Translations under genes and position numbers: made by a program
Part shown: piece by piece, positions 34,701 to 47,770 of the stretch
Layout of the letters: each line of letters opens with the position of its first letter
Numbering within the stretch: the stretch's first letter is position 1
Notes under the pieces: generated by a model
What the model saw: only the letters and a program-made list of their open reading frames with translations
Told to the model about the DNA's origin: nothing
Databases searched by the model: none
Origin: Pyrrhosoma nymphula
Taxonomy: Eukaryota > Arthropoda > Insecta > Odonata > Coenagrionidae
NCBI GenBank assembly: GCA_963573305.1
Contig: OY754336.1
Location: 14,358,699-14,422,698, forward strand
Direction of reading: 5' to 3'
DNA: 64,000 nt

Positions 34701-36570
34701 TGTGGTAAATTCACTCTTATCGCTCACGGTTGTATTAATGTACACATAAGAAAATAATACGTTTGTACCGGGATTCAGTCTGGCTGATTTCAGCCACTCC
34801 CTCGGAACGAATTGTATTCTGCATTTTGGTGGCACAGTAACTGGGAAGTTATAATCTCTGATATTCCCATAACTTAGATGTCTTAGATTACACTTAGATT
34901 AGTGTTTTCTTCAAATTTTTCTCATTTATTCTAATTACATATAGTTCAGTGATTTGTTACCTTGTCTCGTGGGAAAATTACCAAATATTCGATCAAATGC
35001 CCGATATTAACGAAGGGAAAAATCAGTCGTCTGAATTATAATTCTAAACCAGATCCTTCGATCTTGTGTCTTGTTCTTTAACCGAACAACTTCTATGGAA
35101 TATTTTGCCTCTGTATCTGACAAGATTCAACAGATAAATCTGGGGATATTGGGTGGAATCCTAGTACAGAGGGAATGACATTTTTCAATGCAAATTTCTT
35201 AAATCCGTGTTATTTTTAGCGATGGCGGTCCCAATAATATTGTGACTTTTCCCTCTGTAATACATGCAATTAGATTTTATTTTCAGTCGACAAGAGCGGT
35301 GCTCATATTCGCATGACGAGATAACTTAAGTCACATTAGAAGGACAACGGTTGATGGTGACCATCAGCCAAGCACTGTTTCTTGACTGCGGGATTACTGG
35401 ATCCATTAAATTTGACAATTGCCGAATTTATTACGCTAATTTTCAGTATGTTTTATCGAATATTAAATTCCTATTGGATATCCTGATCTCTTACAACTGT
35501 TGCCCCGCTTCTGTTACATTTTGGTCGTTGTCAACTCCCTTTCGTGACTTTATTTTATTTCCACGTTTTAAGATACAGCTAAATTTTTAATGAAAAATCG
35601 CCAATTTTTCCACTTTTTATCGGGTCATTCTTTATAGAATGTCTTCATTTTCCATTAAATCAGCAATCCGTACAAATTCCTTTAGAATTTTCATGGTCTT
35701 TAAATTCAATCTCCCTTATTTACCTATTTTTAAGGTAAAAAATCCTTGATTGGTGATATTAGCTTTAAAAAATCGGTGTGACATTGAAGTCAGGCGATCA
35801 TGCGTCTTACCCTCATTTTTATGAAGTTGGGTTTTTGGTTCAAAGGTTTATAACCTTACCTATGTCTACCGTGGTCGGTCCACTTTAATTTCAGGTTTAT
35901 TTTAGATCAATGTGCAGTCGCTTCATGCAACGTTTGTCTACGTTGAAGTAATTTGTGAACTGGAGAAAACTCAATAGAATTCCCATTATTTTTTTTATTT
36001 TCCTCAAATTTATTATTCGGCGAACACCCTGTTCCACGGTGACGAGAGAAAATGGGGTGTTTGCGTGTATTCCCTGTGCGGATATGAGGTTTTCTCGGTC
36101 CGATATTGTCCTTTTTGAAGGAAAATGTAGGTTAGATGGAGCAGGACGAGCGTATGACGAGTTAATTTTTACGTGCGAGTGTTTCGCGAGTCCCTCTCTC
36201 GGTCAGTCGGCTTCGATTCCTTGCAGGACGGAGGATGCTCGCTGTGGGTCAGGGGGATATTTCAATATTAATTGTATATCGCGAGTCGTATCGCATCATC
36301 GTATGAAATATTGAGCCAAGGATGTATGTAATACTTATATATAGATGCGCTGTATGCCATATGTCGACTGCGTCAACTTCTGAAATAACTAATTTCAAAA
36401 TAATAGACGTGCTTGATATTTGTTTCGCATGCAGGCGATGCATTGAGTCATCATTTTTTGATTATTTAAATAATAATAATAATAACTTTGGCTTTATTCT
36501 AGAGTGAAATTAGGACTATCTAGGTCTCTATTACATCTTTAACGGACGAACACACAGCCCTGTGAGTTGA
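34701..36570. other. AT-rich non-coding stretch
   Basis: No gene or structured repeat is recognisable. The 119-codon frame at 35955-36314 has no motif. Confidence 0.35.
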
Positions 36571-36651
36571 AAATCCTGCCCAGGCTGGATTCGAACCCGT
36601 TACACTTGAGGTTACAGGCAAGGACTTAATTCCGCTGCCACTGGCGCCTGA
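36571..36651 (-). repeat. tRNA-derived SINE copy
   Basis: The minus strand reads GGCGCCAGTGGCAGCGGAAT (box A region, about 36629-36648), then CCTTGCCTGTAACC, box B GGGTTCGAATCC (36587-36598) and CAGCCTGGGCAGG. It shares the layout and several blocks with the SINE at 1.45 kb. Confidence 0.7.
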
Positions 36652-39600
36652 TATTGCGCCGTCGGGATGTACCATGTATAGAACAACGATATATTCGACA
36701 TGCATTCTTAGCGTATTGCAGGCGATCCATTCCACCATTATTATCCGTTATTCTTCATCCGGGATACGCAATTTATCGACTTGGGATATATTTGGCAGCC
36801 AATGCAATTTATTCCGATACATGATGTTATTATGTGAAACGTATTTTGTCTTTATGCAAAGTTTTGTGTCGGGAGGTGAATGCATGGTGTAAAACTTATG
36901 TAACTCATGCAATTATAAACGTGGATTTTTTCGTAGACGGTTTTCTATTGAGAATGTAAAAAACGGGGTGTTAAATATACTTAATGAATCATTAAGGATT
37001 ATTCGATACGCCATACTAGGTGTACAGATATGAAACACGATGAAAATTTATGTCGGTTGCGGTATGTGGTGTTAAGTGATATCAAACAATATCACAGTAA
37101 ATGCAAACCTCACTGATCGTCGGAATCCTCCGTTAATTCATTCTTCGTACACCATTCACTTACATTTTATGAGTGATGCACTGACACCCCCTGCTAAACA
37201 CCCGATCAGCGGCTCAGGGGGTAGTGGTAAGTTGTAGATTTTATGACTTCATGGCTGGATACAGCTCGAAATATCCGATATATCGCGTATTTTGCGATGC
37301 AAAATGTGCATCGCCTTACTGTGCAGGACTGTACGTATCGCTAAGTCCTGTATTAGGTCGGTTGATTTGTTTCACATTTAGTTTTCCCTGGGCGAGACAC
37401 ACACAATGCGGAAGTGCTGGACAAGTGAAGGCGTGGCGACTTTCGCATCGAGGAAAGCACTCTGGGACTAGTTTTTTTCTGCGTATTCCGTTCGAGAGCC
37501 TCCTCGCGGCTTTTGTGTATCTTTTTTCCATTTCCCCTCATCTGCACATCTTGCCATTATTTTTATTTCGTTGCGGGAGAGGGGAATTGTTTGGTGGCGT
37601 GGGCGTCGATGGTGGTGTGATGTCCCAGCAGAAGGGCCGGCGACCCATTCAAAGAGTGTATGCGGTGCGGTCGGAATGCGATAGAGGAATGAAGCGGCGA
37701 CGATGCCGAGAAGCGTGTTCATCCTCCCATCCCCCTCTGGTCGCTTTAAAGAGCGTGACAGGCGATGCTACCGGAATCCTTAGAAAAAAGCGTTCATTTC
37801 CTGTCCCTTGAGTTATAGGGATGTCATATATGTCAAGTTTGGGACCGTGAGCAAAACTGTAACTGTCATCCGAACAAGCTCTACTCGTGCGATCCATAAG
37901 GCGAATTTCAGCGCACATTCGTGCGGTCTTATTTCGAGCGACATTTCAAAATTGATTAATATTAGATAAAAGTTTGTTAAAAAATTTTCACCTTAAAAAT
38001 GTGTAAAAATGCCATTGGTCTGCTGGTTGATGTTGACTGTACATTAACTAAAATGTTGAAATGTGCTCGCTTTACCTTTACGTCACGGAAAATAGTCTAG
38101 GTTCCTAGCTATAGCTAAAATTATGTAGGAATCGGGATTTTTTTACAATTCTATTCACTCAAATTAGGGCATTTCTTTTACATAATTTTATAAAATAAAT
38201 AGGTCACGGGCACGGTTGTGAAGAACCTGAAAACTAGGCAATACCTATATTTGATTTTCCTAATCCCCAAATTTAAAAGTACTCCAGGAAAAAGTCCTGA
38301 CATTATCTCTAACCGCCGAATTTTGGGTAATCGCGGAAGGAGGGGGAGAAGCGTGGCAATTTTGGACAGTATGAGGGGACGCAATTGTGTTAAGATTTAA
38401 TAACTAGTTCATTAACGGAAAAGGTAATAATTTTGAAAAGGAAACGGTTGAAAAGACATCTAATGGGACATAATGGGCAGGGCTATTTATGGACCTACCA
38501 ATCAGTTGGCTAAGTACCTAAGGTGACTTTAAAATGTCGATGATTTAAAATGATATTGGGCTTAATTTGTCTAAATTATAGTCAAACCGAGATGGCTGTT
38601 GTGGAAATTGTGGTTTCATGATTTCAGATCACAATATACTATTATACGTAATTGATGCTTGGAGTAATGTAATTTTTCTTTTCTGGCCTCAAGTAGGAAC
38701 CCTTTTACCCTTGCTTTATCTTATTATTATTATGATTAGATTATGAACTTCCTTGATGATTCGCTTTCTCCAATGAATATTCATTAGTGGAAACAATTAT
38801 CAATTCCTCCTTTATTCTATGTTACCCTGCGTAGCCAATAGGTATTCATCAACCAAAAACACTACTTCAGCGTATCCTGCAATAACCAGCGTATCTACAG
38901 CCGTTAGTTTCAGCAAACCAAAGCTATAATATTTTTAAAGAATTGTTTGATTCCGCTGACGCGAGAAAATATTTTCTTATTGACTAGTTTTACCGACAGA
39001 TGGGTCTATGGGTTTTAGCTTGTGAGCCTACAGTCAAGTAGGTTATGCTTCTTATGTCTTCCTCGTACATATAACTAACTAAATATGGTCAGCACACAAC
39101 TATCGGGGGGAAAAGTCTGTTTTCATCTGTCCAGAGAAAATATCTGGGGTGTGTGATGGATTACTATTGAACTCAATTTTAGTGCATAAATGCAGTCATA
39201 GCGATGACTGTATAGGACTGTAAATTAAAATAAAGCTTAGGTGGAATCTCGTGTAGAAATGATGCAGAGACTATGGCTGGTCCACGTTTATTCGCTATAC
39301 GATATACATTGCCTGATGAAATAGTATAGCCGGTGGCCTACCTTACAGGGACGATTATAGACCTTTCCATTTTGGTTTCTCCTTAGTATTGAAAGCTTAT
39401 AGTTGGCAATATCTGCAAATACTTAAGGGGCAACTACTGTCTGTATTGGCAACTCACGGATGGGAAGTTAAAGTTTTTTCGCCTTCATCGTATTCATTTC
39501 TTTCGGCATCCATTTCACCTCTTTTTGCCAATAATCAATTTTAAATGCCACTTCTATATAAAATATTTACTCAATTATATCAATGGGAATGGATTTATCC

Positions 39601-42600
39601 GAATAATTTTGCCTTTAGGTTTTTAAAAATTAATTTATACAATTAAACGTAACTAAGCCGTGTCAAATGAAAATGTAATTATGATTTAATTATATTTTGT
39701 TTGTTTTAATTATTTTCTGCTAGCTAAAAAATGACCTGTAGTTTCTGTGGTGACCTCGGGAATAATAAGTCATGCTCAAGCCATTACAGAGAGGCAAGGA
39801 TGTGCCGAAAAATCATTAAGTAAGGGTTTATAGGCACTGTGGTGGAGTTTTATGTCTTGAGGTTGTTCTTGTGCGACGGTGTTGAACTGTTGAAAATTGA
39901 GAGAAGGGTTTTTAATTGCGTGCAATGAACACTACGTCGTTTGTGGACCCCAAAAAATGATTTCAACGGGCGAATAGACCCAAGTAATTACATAACCGTC
40001 TTAACATCCTGAAGCGACCGAATTTATCCACCTTGTCATTACTGCCATCTTGGAATCAATGTTGCTTATTACGTCAAAAGAGGTAGGTAGTGTTTTGAGT
40101 AGTAAATAATTAACAGAGATTGTTCTTGATAACTTCATTACTAAAGCCCAACCCAATGCTTTATGTACCCTTGCTCTTGTTGAGGATGTGAGGATTTGTC
40201 TGTGGACCGAAATATTCATTTATACTTATTATAATTGTTTCCTCCATCTCTTGATTACGCATACGTTCGAGGCCGCTATGCGAAAATTGTCCGTGTTTTT
40301 TTAACGGTACGTAAAAAAATATTCACATAAGGATGCATATTCATTTGTGTTTTTATTTCATGCTCGTGATTGCATACTTTATATTTCAGTTGTTTAAATT
40401 ATTCTTTTTATTAGACTATGAATTCTGAATGAATTTAGTTTGAATTTGGTTGTCTTGACGCTTTAATATGCTTAATGGTAAATCTGAATCCTGGAATTGC
40501 AACCCTAGTCGGTCAACCAGTTCAAGGGTGCAAGTGACAACTGAGATTATTTGCCACTTTGTTGGTATAAAAAGATGAGAAATGTGGCATGGTAAAAGTA
40601 TTTTTATTTTCTGAATTGGGTAAAGTTGTATATATAATATGACTCGCTATCACCTTCTCCCAACGAATGGTGCCAAATTTTCCCGAAGCTCTTGTTCTGA
40701 GGTCAAATCCTACTAAAAAAGTGTATCTAATAGGGTTTGAGTGTCGTGTGACCGGCAGAATTTAAATAAAATTTTATTTCATTACAATTCATCAATAAAT
40801 GAAATTTTTCTAATCAAATTACATTTTCTACGAGTTCTTCCGGGTACTGTGACTAATTTTGCCAACTTATTCCTCAAAAGGTTTGACCCGTGGACATCGG
40901 CTTCAGTTTCACTTATAACCCGGCGGATGGAGTACTGTATTCTAAGTGCTCTCCACATGGCTCTCATATCAATGAGATCAAAACGTCAATAAAAATATCT
41001 CCACTCTCTCGTTCTCCACTCCCCGTTCAGTAATCTCCATGCCAACTTGATTTCCCACAGTGTAGTCTGGTGTTTTATTTTCATGGAGAAATTTATCGCA
41101 ATTTTTTCACTGAAATCCTGCAATTTTCAGTCGAGTATTTGAAATGGGCTTATTCAATCTGATTATAATGAAGGTCGCTATTTTTTATCCGATACTGAGT
41201 CAATTGAAATCGATAGGTTACGCCCGTTCCCGGATTTAAATCAGCTGAATCGAAATTATTGATTACGATCTTCGAATTTGATGATAGCCTAAACAGCTTT
41301 GACATTCTCCCCTCCAGCCGACGACAGCTGTCTAAACGCCTTCGGTTCGTACAAATTGAGTTTTCGAGGAACACCAGAGGTAATCTTATTCTCCTAAAGT
41401 TTTCCTGGCAAATTATCTCGTGTGTGTGAATCTAACTTATATTTAAAGAAATAGTATTAGAAACAAGAATTATGGATCTGATTCTCGTATAAATTTATCT
41501 CTATTATCCGATTTTATCAAATCTTACCGCCATTCATGTATTGATTGATAAAGGTTAAATTTTTACTCTCAAGATACCATCATGTAATACAAAATAAATT
41601 AAAAAAGGTGGTTAAGTCGGTTAGAAAGCCGAGATTGTCGGAAGGAATTCATGTACGAACTGAATCGATTCTGAAAGTATTAGTTCTGATATTCGCTGCA
41701 ATCCCTTTAGCGTAATCCAACATTAATAAAATTTCTCAATGCAATGCAAGCACAAATAGGTAAGTAAACCCGAAGCACACATTCTGAATAGTGCCAGATC
41801 TTTTTGGTGCAACAATTTACCCAATTAATCGGATAGCGGACACAACTCCTTGCCGTGCTTAAAAAATAGGACTACCCCTAAAAATTACCCATTATACTTA
41901 ACCGTTAGTTCTTGGTTTTGACGTAATTTGGGAATTCCACCGGAATTATTCTGAATTTGTATAGCTTGGTATTCCGCCGGGGTAATCATGCAAAATCACG
42001 ATCATGGTCCAGTATATGGTCTTCGTTAGCCATTGACACCAAATTATTGACTTTACTCCTTAGCTTTCCTCCTTTCCCTATCCTCCTGCTCCTACCCTAA
42101 TTCCCATTCTCTTTCCTCCGAAACCCCCCTCCCCTTCCCCCAAACACTTAATACATCAGGAAGCTCTTTTACTCTTCCCTCTACCTTATGATTATGTTAA
42201 AAACGAATCGTAAATAAAGTTGTTCTCTCCTGTGGAAAATGTTGCATATTTCTTCTATCCATAAGATACAAATTCCGCGCAATATTGCCTGAAACTTCTG
42301 AATTAAAATGTTTGAATGGGTCACTCTGCAGACGCTGCATTCCTGTTTTCCTCTGGAATTTCCCTTTACAGTGTGATTTTAAAGACAGTTGAGTCAATAC
42401 TTAATTTTAACGTGTCAGCTAACGAGTCTGCAATGCATTAGAACCACTTTGAAGAACCTTATTTTCGAAAACCTTGATTTGTTTTCATTCGCTTGATTTT
42501 GAAAAGGACGATCTAATGGTCACTTTCAATCGATGAAGTGGGTTCCACTCCATACTCGCCTCGTCCATTGCCTCTGAAGAAAAATAAATCCAATTCTCCC

Positions 42601-44585
42601 TTCTCTATTGCTCTATCGACCTTACGACCTTAAAGACAAATTTAGGACTCTCGAAATACAATGGAAACGATTTAAATGGAATCGAATTACAAAATGTTCA
42701 ATGAGTCGAAAGCAATCTTTCTGAAACGGTCTTCAATTTTTGATCCCTCTGATTGATTGAATCGAATGCGCCGTATTAGCAGGTTTAGTCCAGTAGGTTC
42801 TTTTCTAGGAAATAGTGTCCATGAATAATGTGTACCCACTGCTCTGACGCAGAACTTTCGCTTCTCCCGTACTCTCCCCGTTTAGCTTTTGACGTTTTCC
42901 AAGAATGTAGAGCTCTTTAAATACAGTTAACCTGACAATCGATTACGCGGACGCATTCAGGTTCAACGTGTGGTGGCCGGGTAATCGGTTCGATGGCCGT
43001 CTGGATTTGGTTGAACGGTTACCTGAATTACACAACCAAAACTGGGCATCTGCGGTTGACAACTACCGCAGCCTCTTTTTGGTTGATCGCTTCGATATGC
43101 TCTAAGCAGTGGATACTGTCGTTGAATACCTTAAGACGGAACAAAGCACTTAAATGTTACGCACTAAGCCTCCATCCTTAGGGTGCAATTAATGCTTATG
43201 CTCAGTTGAAGATTTATAATTAATGCTTTAAGATTTTGCATGAAAGATGTTTTTCTTTTAATTTGTTCGAATATTCAAAATGTAAAATCAACTTCTGTGG
43301 AAAAGGAATATGTCATCGAAAAGGTTATATAATCGATGTCCATGATAATCAGTATTTATATAAATTTTATTTTATTTAGAAAAATATCCTAATACTAACA
43401 ACGAATTTTGTCAATAGTAATAAGGAGTAATTCACAAACAACTTAAATATCAAGTCGGTTTGGAGTATTCAGCGCAATGCTATTTTCTATTCCGGGAAAA
43501 TATGCAGTTTATGCGAGATGAGATTTTTTGAAAAAATGACGTGTACCTAACCTTTTTAAGAAACTAAAAGGAGCTCTGTTTAATCTATATGTGTCTATAA
43601 TTCAGATATAATTTCTAGAGTGACTTATCTTCTAGAAATCACGTGCTTAGAAATAAGCTATTCCTAATTACATAACTTGAATTTGAAATTAAATCTACTC
43701 TTCAAAATTACATTATTTAATGTTATCACTCGATCGGGATAACACATCAATATTAATTTTTAAAATCTTTAGTGTATCCACGAATAGTCTACGCCGTATT
43801 TTATTCTGGAGTAAGCAATAAAAAATGGCGACAGCTTACTTACACTTACTTACAGGAACGCAGCCTTCAATTTAAGATGTAACTATCGGAAAACCTAACC
43901 TAAAAACATTTCGGCATAGGTATTGGAGAGCGTAAATTGATTGGTAATGAATGGTTTGACTTTTAAATGCATGTACAGAAGGAACCCGTGTATGCGGAAG
44001 TCGCGAATCCGGACTACTAGATTCGAAAACGGCTGGTTGTTTGCGAAAAGTAACATATTATGTGCTCCGGCAGCTGTCCGAGCGCCCTGCATTCTCAAAA
44101 TATTGAGATTTTGAGTTGAGCGGCAGGGGTGATCTTATTCCCGGAATGAGAACCGAATATGTGCGCTATGAAACGGAGTAAGGGAATTTAACCTGCTTTT
44201 AAATAAGAACAAAAACAACTTGTTAAAATCCACAAACTATTTTACTCTAAGCTCAACCTTTTTCACCTGTTATGAAGTCTTTAATATCCAATGCGCAAGT
44301 ATTTTGATTGGAGTACATTGCCCTGAAAATCTTGTAACCGGTCGTGGATAACATAAAACTTTTATTTGGTCGTTGTCTTGATTTTTCATTTAGCAGAAAA
44401 GTTTTCCTTTAAGGGATTGCTGCGTTGAATGAAGGAAATGTTTTTTTTTCAAGTTCGTGTCACTAATGGGGAAACTTGACCTCTTTCTGATAGCGCCAGC
44501 AAATATAGGAACACCATCGTACCTACTCGTTGCTTAAATCCTCATTACAAGAAGTATACTTTTGTCTTCCCGGAACTAAGGCATG
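36652..44585. other. Long non-coding stretch, no gene recognised
   Basis: A frame of 195 codons on the plus strand at 37224-37811 (first ATG near 37250) overlaps a GC-richer patch at 37.4-37.8 kb. It has no recognisable domain or flanking splice signals. A C-rich patch lies at 42.06-42.15 kb. Between 38 and 44.5 kb I see AT-rich background only. Confidence 0.35.
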
Positions 44586-44802
44586 TATAGGTATAGCGAA
44601 ACTTGGTGGCACTCACCAGCGGAAAATCAGATATCACTGAGGGTAAATCAAGCGTTGATGAGCGAGCAAAGGTACGGAAGGACTTCCAGAGTGACATCTG
44701 GAGGAAGACTCGGCCACTTTATCCCACATCACTTGTAGGCTTTCCTCTCCCTTGTGTCATACTCTTAACTAGCGAGTGCCACCAAGTTTCGCTACACCTA
44801 TA
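44586..44802. mobile_element. Mariner-like MITE with 29-bp inverted ends
   Basis: The left arm 44586-44614 and right arm 44774-44802 are reverse complements with one mismatch in 29; the core is GTGTAGCGAAACTTGGTGGC on the left end's consensus. TA sits at both outer edges, as expected for Tc1/mariner-type insertion. The interior of about 160 bp encodes no transposase, so the unit is non-autonomous. Confidence 0.75.
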
Positions 44803-46230
44803 ATCAGTGGAAACAGTGTATATCAGGCAACTAAAGCGTAAAGGTGGGATAAATCATGCATTTTGTATTAATGCAGTCGTGAGGGAACCTTTTTGAGTCA
44901 CCTGTATCAACTTGACGAGCCTTTCCATCTGAGGCTGCATTTTTCAATTGCCTGGAATTTTTGTCCTTCCCCATTACTTCGAATAGCTGTGCTTTTACTG
45001 TACCGCAGAGTTGGGTAAAATTAATTACCCTCATAATTGGTTTCTCTGAAGCACTAGTGACACTTTGATCCTATAGTCCAGAGTTGCCTTGTGCAAAGCC
45101 ACGCGCCGCCGTACATACGGATGCAATCTCTGTTTCTATACATTACTGTTCTTCCGGCTCTTTTCCCTAGGCAGCTTATTTTGTTCGCAAATTAAATTTG
45201 AGATTCCATGGGATTTAAGTAATTATTGAGTTTTAAAATCAGAAAAGGGTGTCTTATTTTTTTCTACTGCTAATAGCATTTTGGCAAAATATTTTTTTAG
45301 AAGAAAAATTAACAAGAATTTTAATTGTGATAAAGTGAAAGCTGTAACCTGTTGCAATTTTTTGTGCAAAATCGGACTTAAGGACTACGCAATTTGGTCG
45401 AATAATCTTTGTCACCCCCGTCCATTCTTTCTTCCCATGTGCCATTTATGACTGTACGCTATGACAGACCCTCAAAACACATTTCGCTTTTCGTCTTTTT
45501 CCTCATCTGATTCCTTTTTTATTTCTTCCCTTCCTAACACCCCCTACCGCATGCCTCTGCGACGGCTCGCGGGCTTGTAGTACCTGATGCACATTTACTT
45601 CAGGTGGCCCAGGTTTTACTTCTACTCACATCAGTTTGGAGAAAAATGAATTATCCTCGTAATCGGATGCTTGAAAACGCGTATTTACTCTTTGACCCTT
45701 TGGGCACGAGTTGCTTAGTGCCCGACCACGCGCGTGAAGTTGCGAATTTCTGTGAATGTGTATCTCAGTGTGCCTTCCATGGCCGCTTATTTTTCCCGCT
45801 CCCCCGGCCGGACAGATGTAAAATCGACTCGCGTTCGGATGCAAACAAAACAAGCCCGAGGTGTGCTCTCGCTGGTACCTCCCGCATCCTCGTGCGGGGG
45901 TAAATATTGTCCGGTCCAGGGACAAACCGGTCGCAGTTTGTTCAGCGCGGAAAGCGAATTTCCGTGTGGATCGCTAATACAACAAGGGCCACATAACCCT
46001 CCCAATTTTCCCCCTTCCTAATTTCCCCTACATATACGCCTGCCGTAGCGGTCCCTGTATGTACTCCCTCCAAGAGAGGGGAAATAGGATGGAGGTGACG
46101 GCAAGGTTTTGCTACTGCTTTCGTTCTTCTCTGTAGATTTTTTATTGTACTTGAGGTTGAAACGTATGTATGGAATAAAATATATTTCCAATGCAGAACG
46201 ATTCCTCATTGTCTTTAAAATGTCATATTT
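44803..46230. other. Non-coding stretch with a GC-rich patch
   Basis: A CpG-richer patch at about 45.70-45.96 kb carries overlapping frames on both strands with no motif. The rest shows nothing I can support. Confidence 0.35.
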
Positions 46231-46310
46231 GCCTGGTGGCTTGATTTTCTACCTTTCTACCCCGAGGGCTTTGGGTTCAAATCCCCGTGAAATGGCAAAG
46301 GTATTTCAGT
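46231..46310 (+). repeat. tRNA-derived SINE remnant
   Basis: Plus-strand GCCTGGTGGCTTGATTTTCT could be a decayed box A region. It is followed by CCCCGAGGGC and a good box B, GGGTTCAAATCCCC, at 46273-46286. No intact tRNA fold is apparent. Confidence 0.5.
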
Positions 46311-46559
46311 GGAATATCGGTTCCTACTTGGCTACTAAGTTGGAGTTTGTTCGTCGTGTACGTCAGCTACGTACGTCGGATGAGAGATCAAACTGAGGAT
46401 TTCTTCTCCCTATTTGCCTGATTTTTCTCCGGTCTTTCTCCATTCTCTGAATAATTATTCCCTTACCATTCCATCCACATATTTCTAATGCCACAAAATA
46501 CCTATTCTGTCGGTCGCTTCCCCAAAAAACCAAGCTACCGACCATTAGGCATGAATTGT

Positions 46560-46697
46560 TTTGCTTTAGCATTTTACTCCATTCTCGTTTTTGGCTATCC
46601 ACTTTATTCCTTTGCAATTTTTCATTACTACGTCTCTCATGATATGCCAGATATATTCCATTCTTGCTCTTCCACGGTACTTCTTTCCATTATTGTT
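46560..46697 (-). mobile_element. LINE remnant, distal piece
   Basis: The minus strand encodes GKKYRGRARMEYIWHIMRDV and then KGIKWIAKN before a stop. This is the C-terminal end of the same RTE-like reverse-transcriptase type seen at 30.2-30.7 kb. It corresponds to the part that would directly follow the piece at 47.65-47.77 kb. Confidence 0.6.
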
Positions 46698-47646
46698 TGT
46701 GTTGCGATGAGCAATTTCTCATCCTGATGTAGGGAGTAGTGTGAATGATTTGACTGTGTGTTTTCATGCTATCGAAATTCATATGGAGTTGGTGGCTTTG
46801 CCTAGCGGCAGTTTTTGTAAAAGCTATTATTTTCATTGTTGTTTTGTGAACTACGTACTCGGAATGTCTGTGACGGAGCTTAGAGGCTGTTGTATTGAAG
46901 TAGAAATATGTTAAAGTAAATCATCTGCATTTTGAATATTGTGTGGTTTAAAACTCCCTTTTTGTTTAGTTATTTCAACAGTTTGCCTAAGTTTATCAAA
47001 CCACAGAAAATATCAAATTCAAAATGGGGAATATCTGTAACTTCTGATATGTTATTATTATATTATGTACGGTGGGATGGTCAATTGCAGAAATGTTTTC
47101 ATCGCGTGAGCACTATTGGTGTTGAGACTTGTAATGAATTCATGTAGTATGTTTGAATTGAAATGTGCTCCATGAATTGAGGATCATTTATCATTCATTG
47201 ATGTTGATTTTTTGTGTGAGGAGAAATACAGCTTCGCATCTCTTTAATGTGGCTACGGGGTTGCCTAGATTTTGGGCCCTTTAGAGAGTGATGGAACAGG
47301 CTTCTATATTTTCCGTTGCGAAATAGTTATTCCTAGAAGTAAAGATTAATCAAAAAAACAATAACAACACTATAGACGTGGAACTGTTACATTGCTGAAA
47401 GAAATGAATTAAGAAGTCTTATAAAACCTTAATTAAGAAATGTATTAAGTTGCGAGAACTAGTATCCTCCCTCCTATTATTTAATTAACTTTTATTACCA
47501 TATTACTGTTAATCACTCAATGTTCTTGTAATGATCCTGATTTCTAAGATTCACACTGTTTACAATTATTTTAATAATTAATAATTACAATACAATTATT
47601 TTAATTTGTATAGTGTTATTTATTTGTTTGTATAATGTATCCATCT
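46698..47646. mobile_element. Possible insertion splitting a LINE remnant
   Basis: This 0.95-kb stretch separates two LINE pieces that are adjacent in the usual protein order. The 9-mer ATTATTGTT occurs at both junctions (46689-46697 and 47647-47655), which could be a target-site duplication. The right part is AT-rich. No terminal repeat, poly(A) or coding motif identifies the inserted element. Confidence 0.35.
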
Positions 47647-47770
47647 ATTATTGTTGTGAGAGGCTGTTATGCCTCACAATATGTCCTATAATTTCCTCCC
47701 TTCTGGTCTTCTCCGTCCATTTTGTCTTCAATACTCTTATTACTCTTATTTCAATAAATGCACGTGCATT
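47647..47770 (-). mobile_element. LINE remnant, proximal piece
   Basis: On the minus strand the frame ending at 47648 reads KTKWTEKTRREEIIGHIVRH, then NSL. The IGHI.RH block is the conserved segment just before the end of RTE-like reverse-transcriptase proteins. A frame break follows. Confidence 0.6.

Noticed and set aside
37224..37811. 195-codon plus-strand frame, the longest not linked to a transposon
   Set aside because: It opens at GTG (first ATG near 37250), has no recognisable domain, no convincing splice or Kozak support, and overlaps frames on the other strand in a GC-richer patch.
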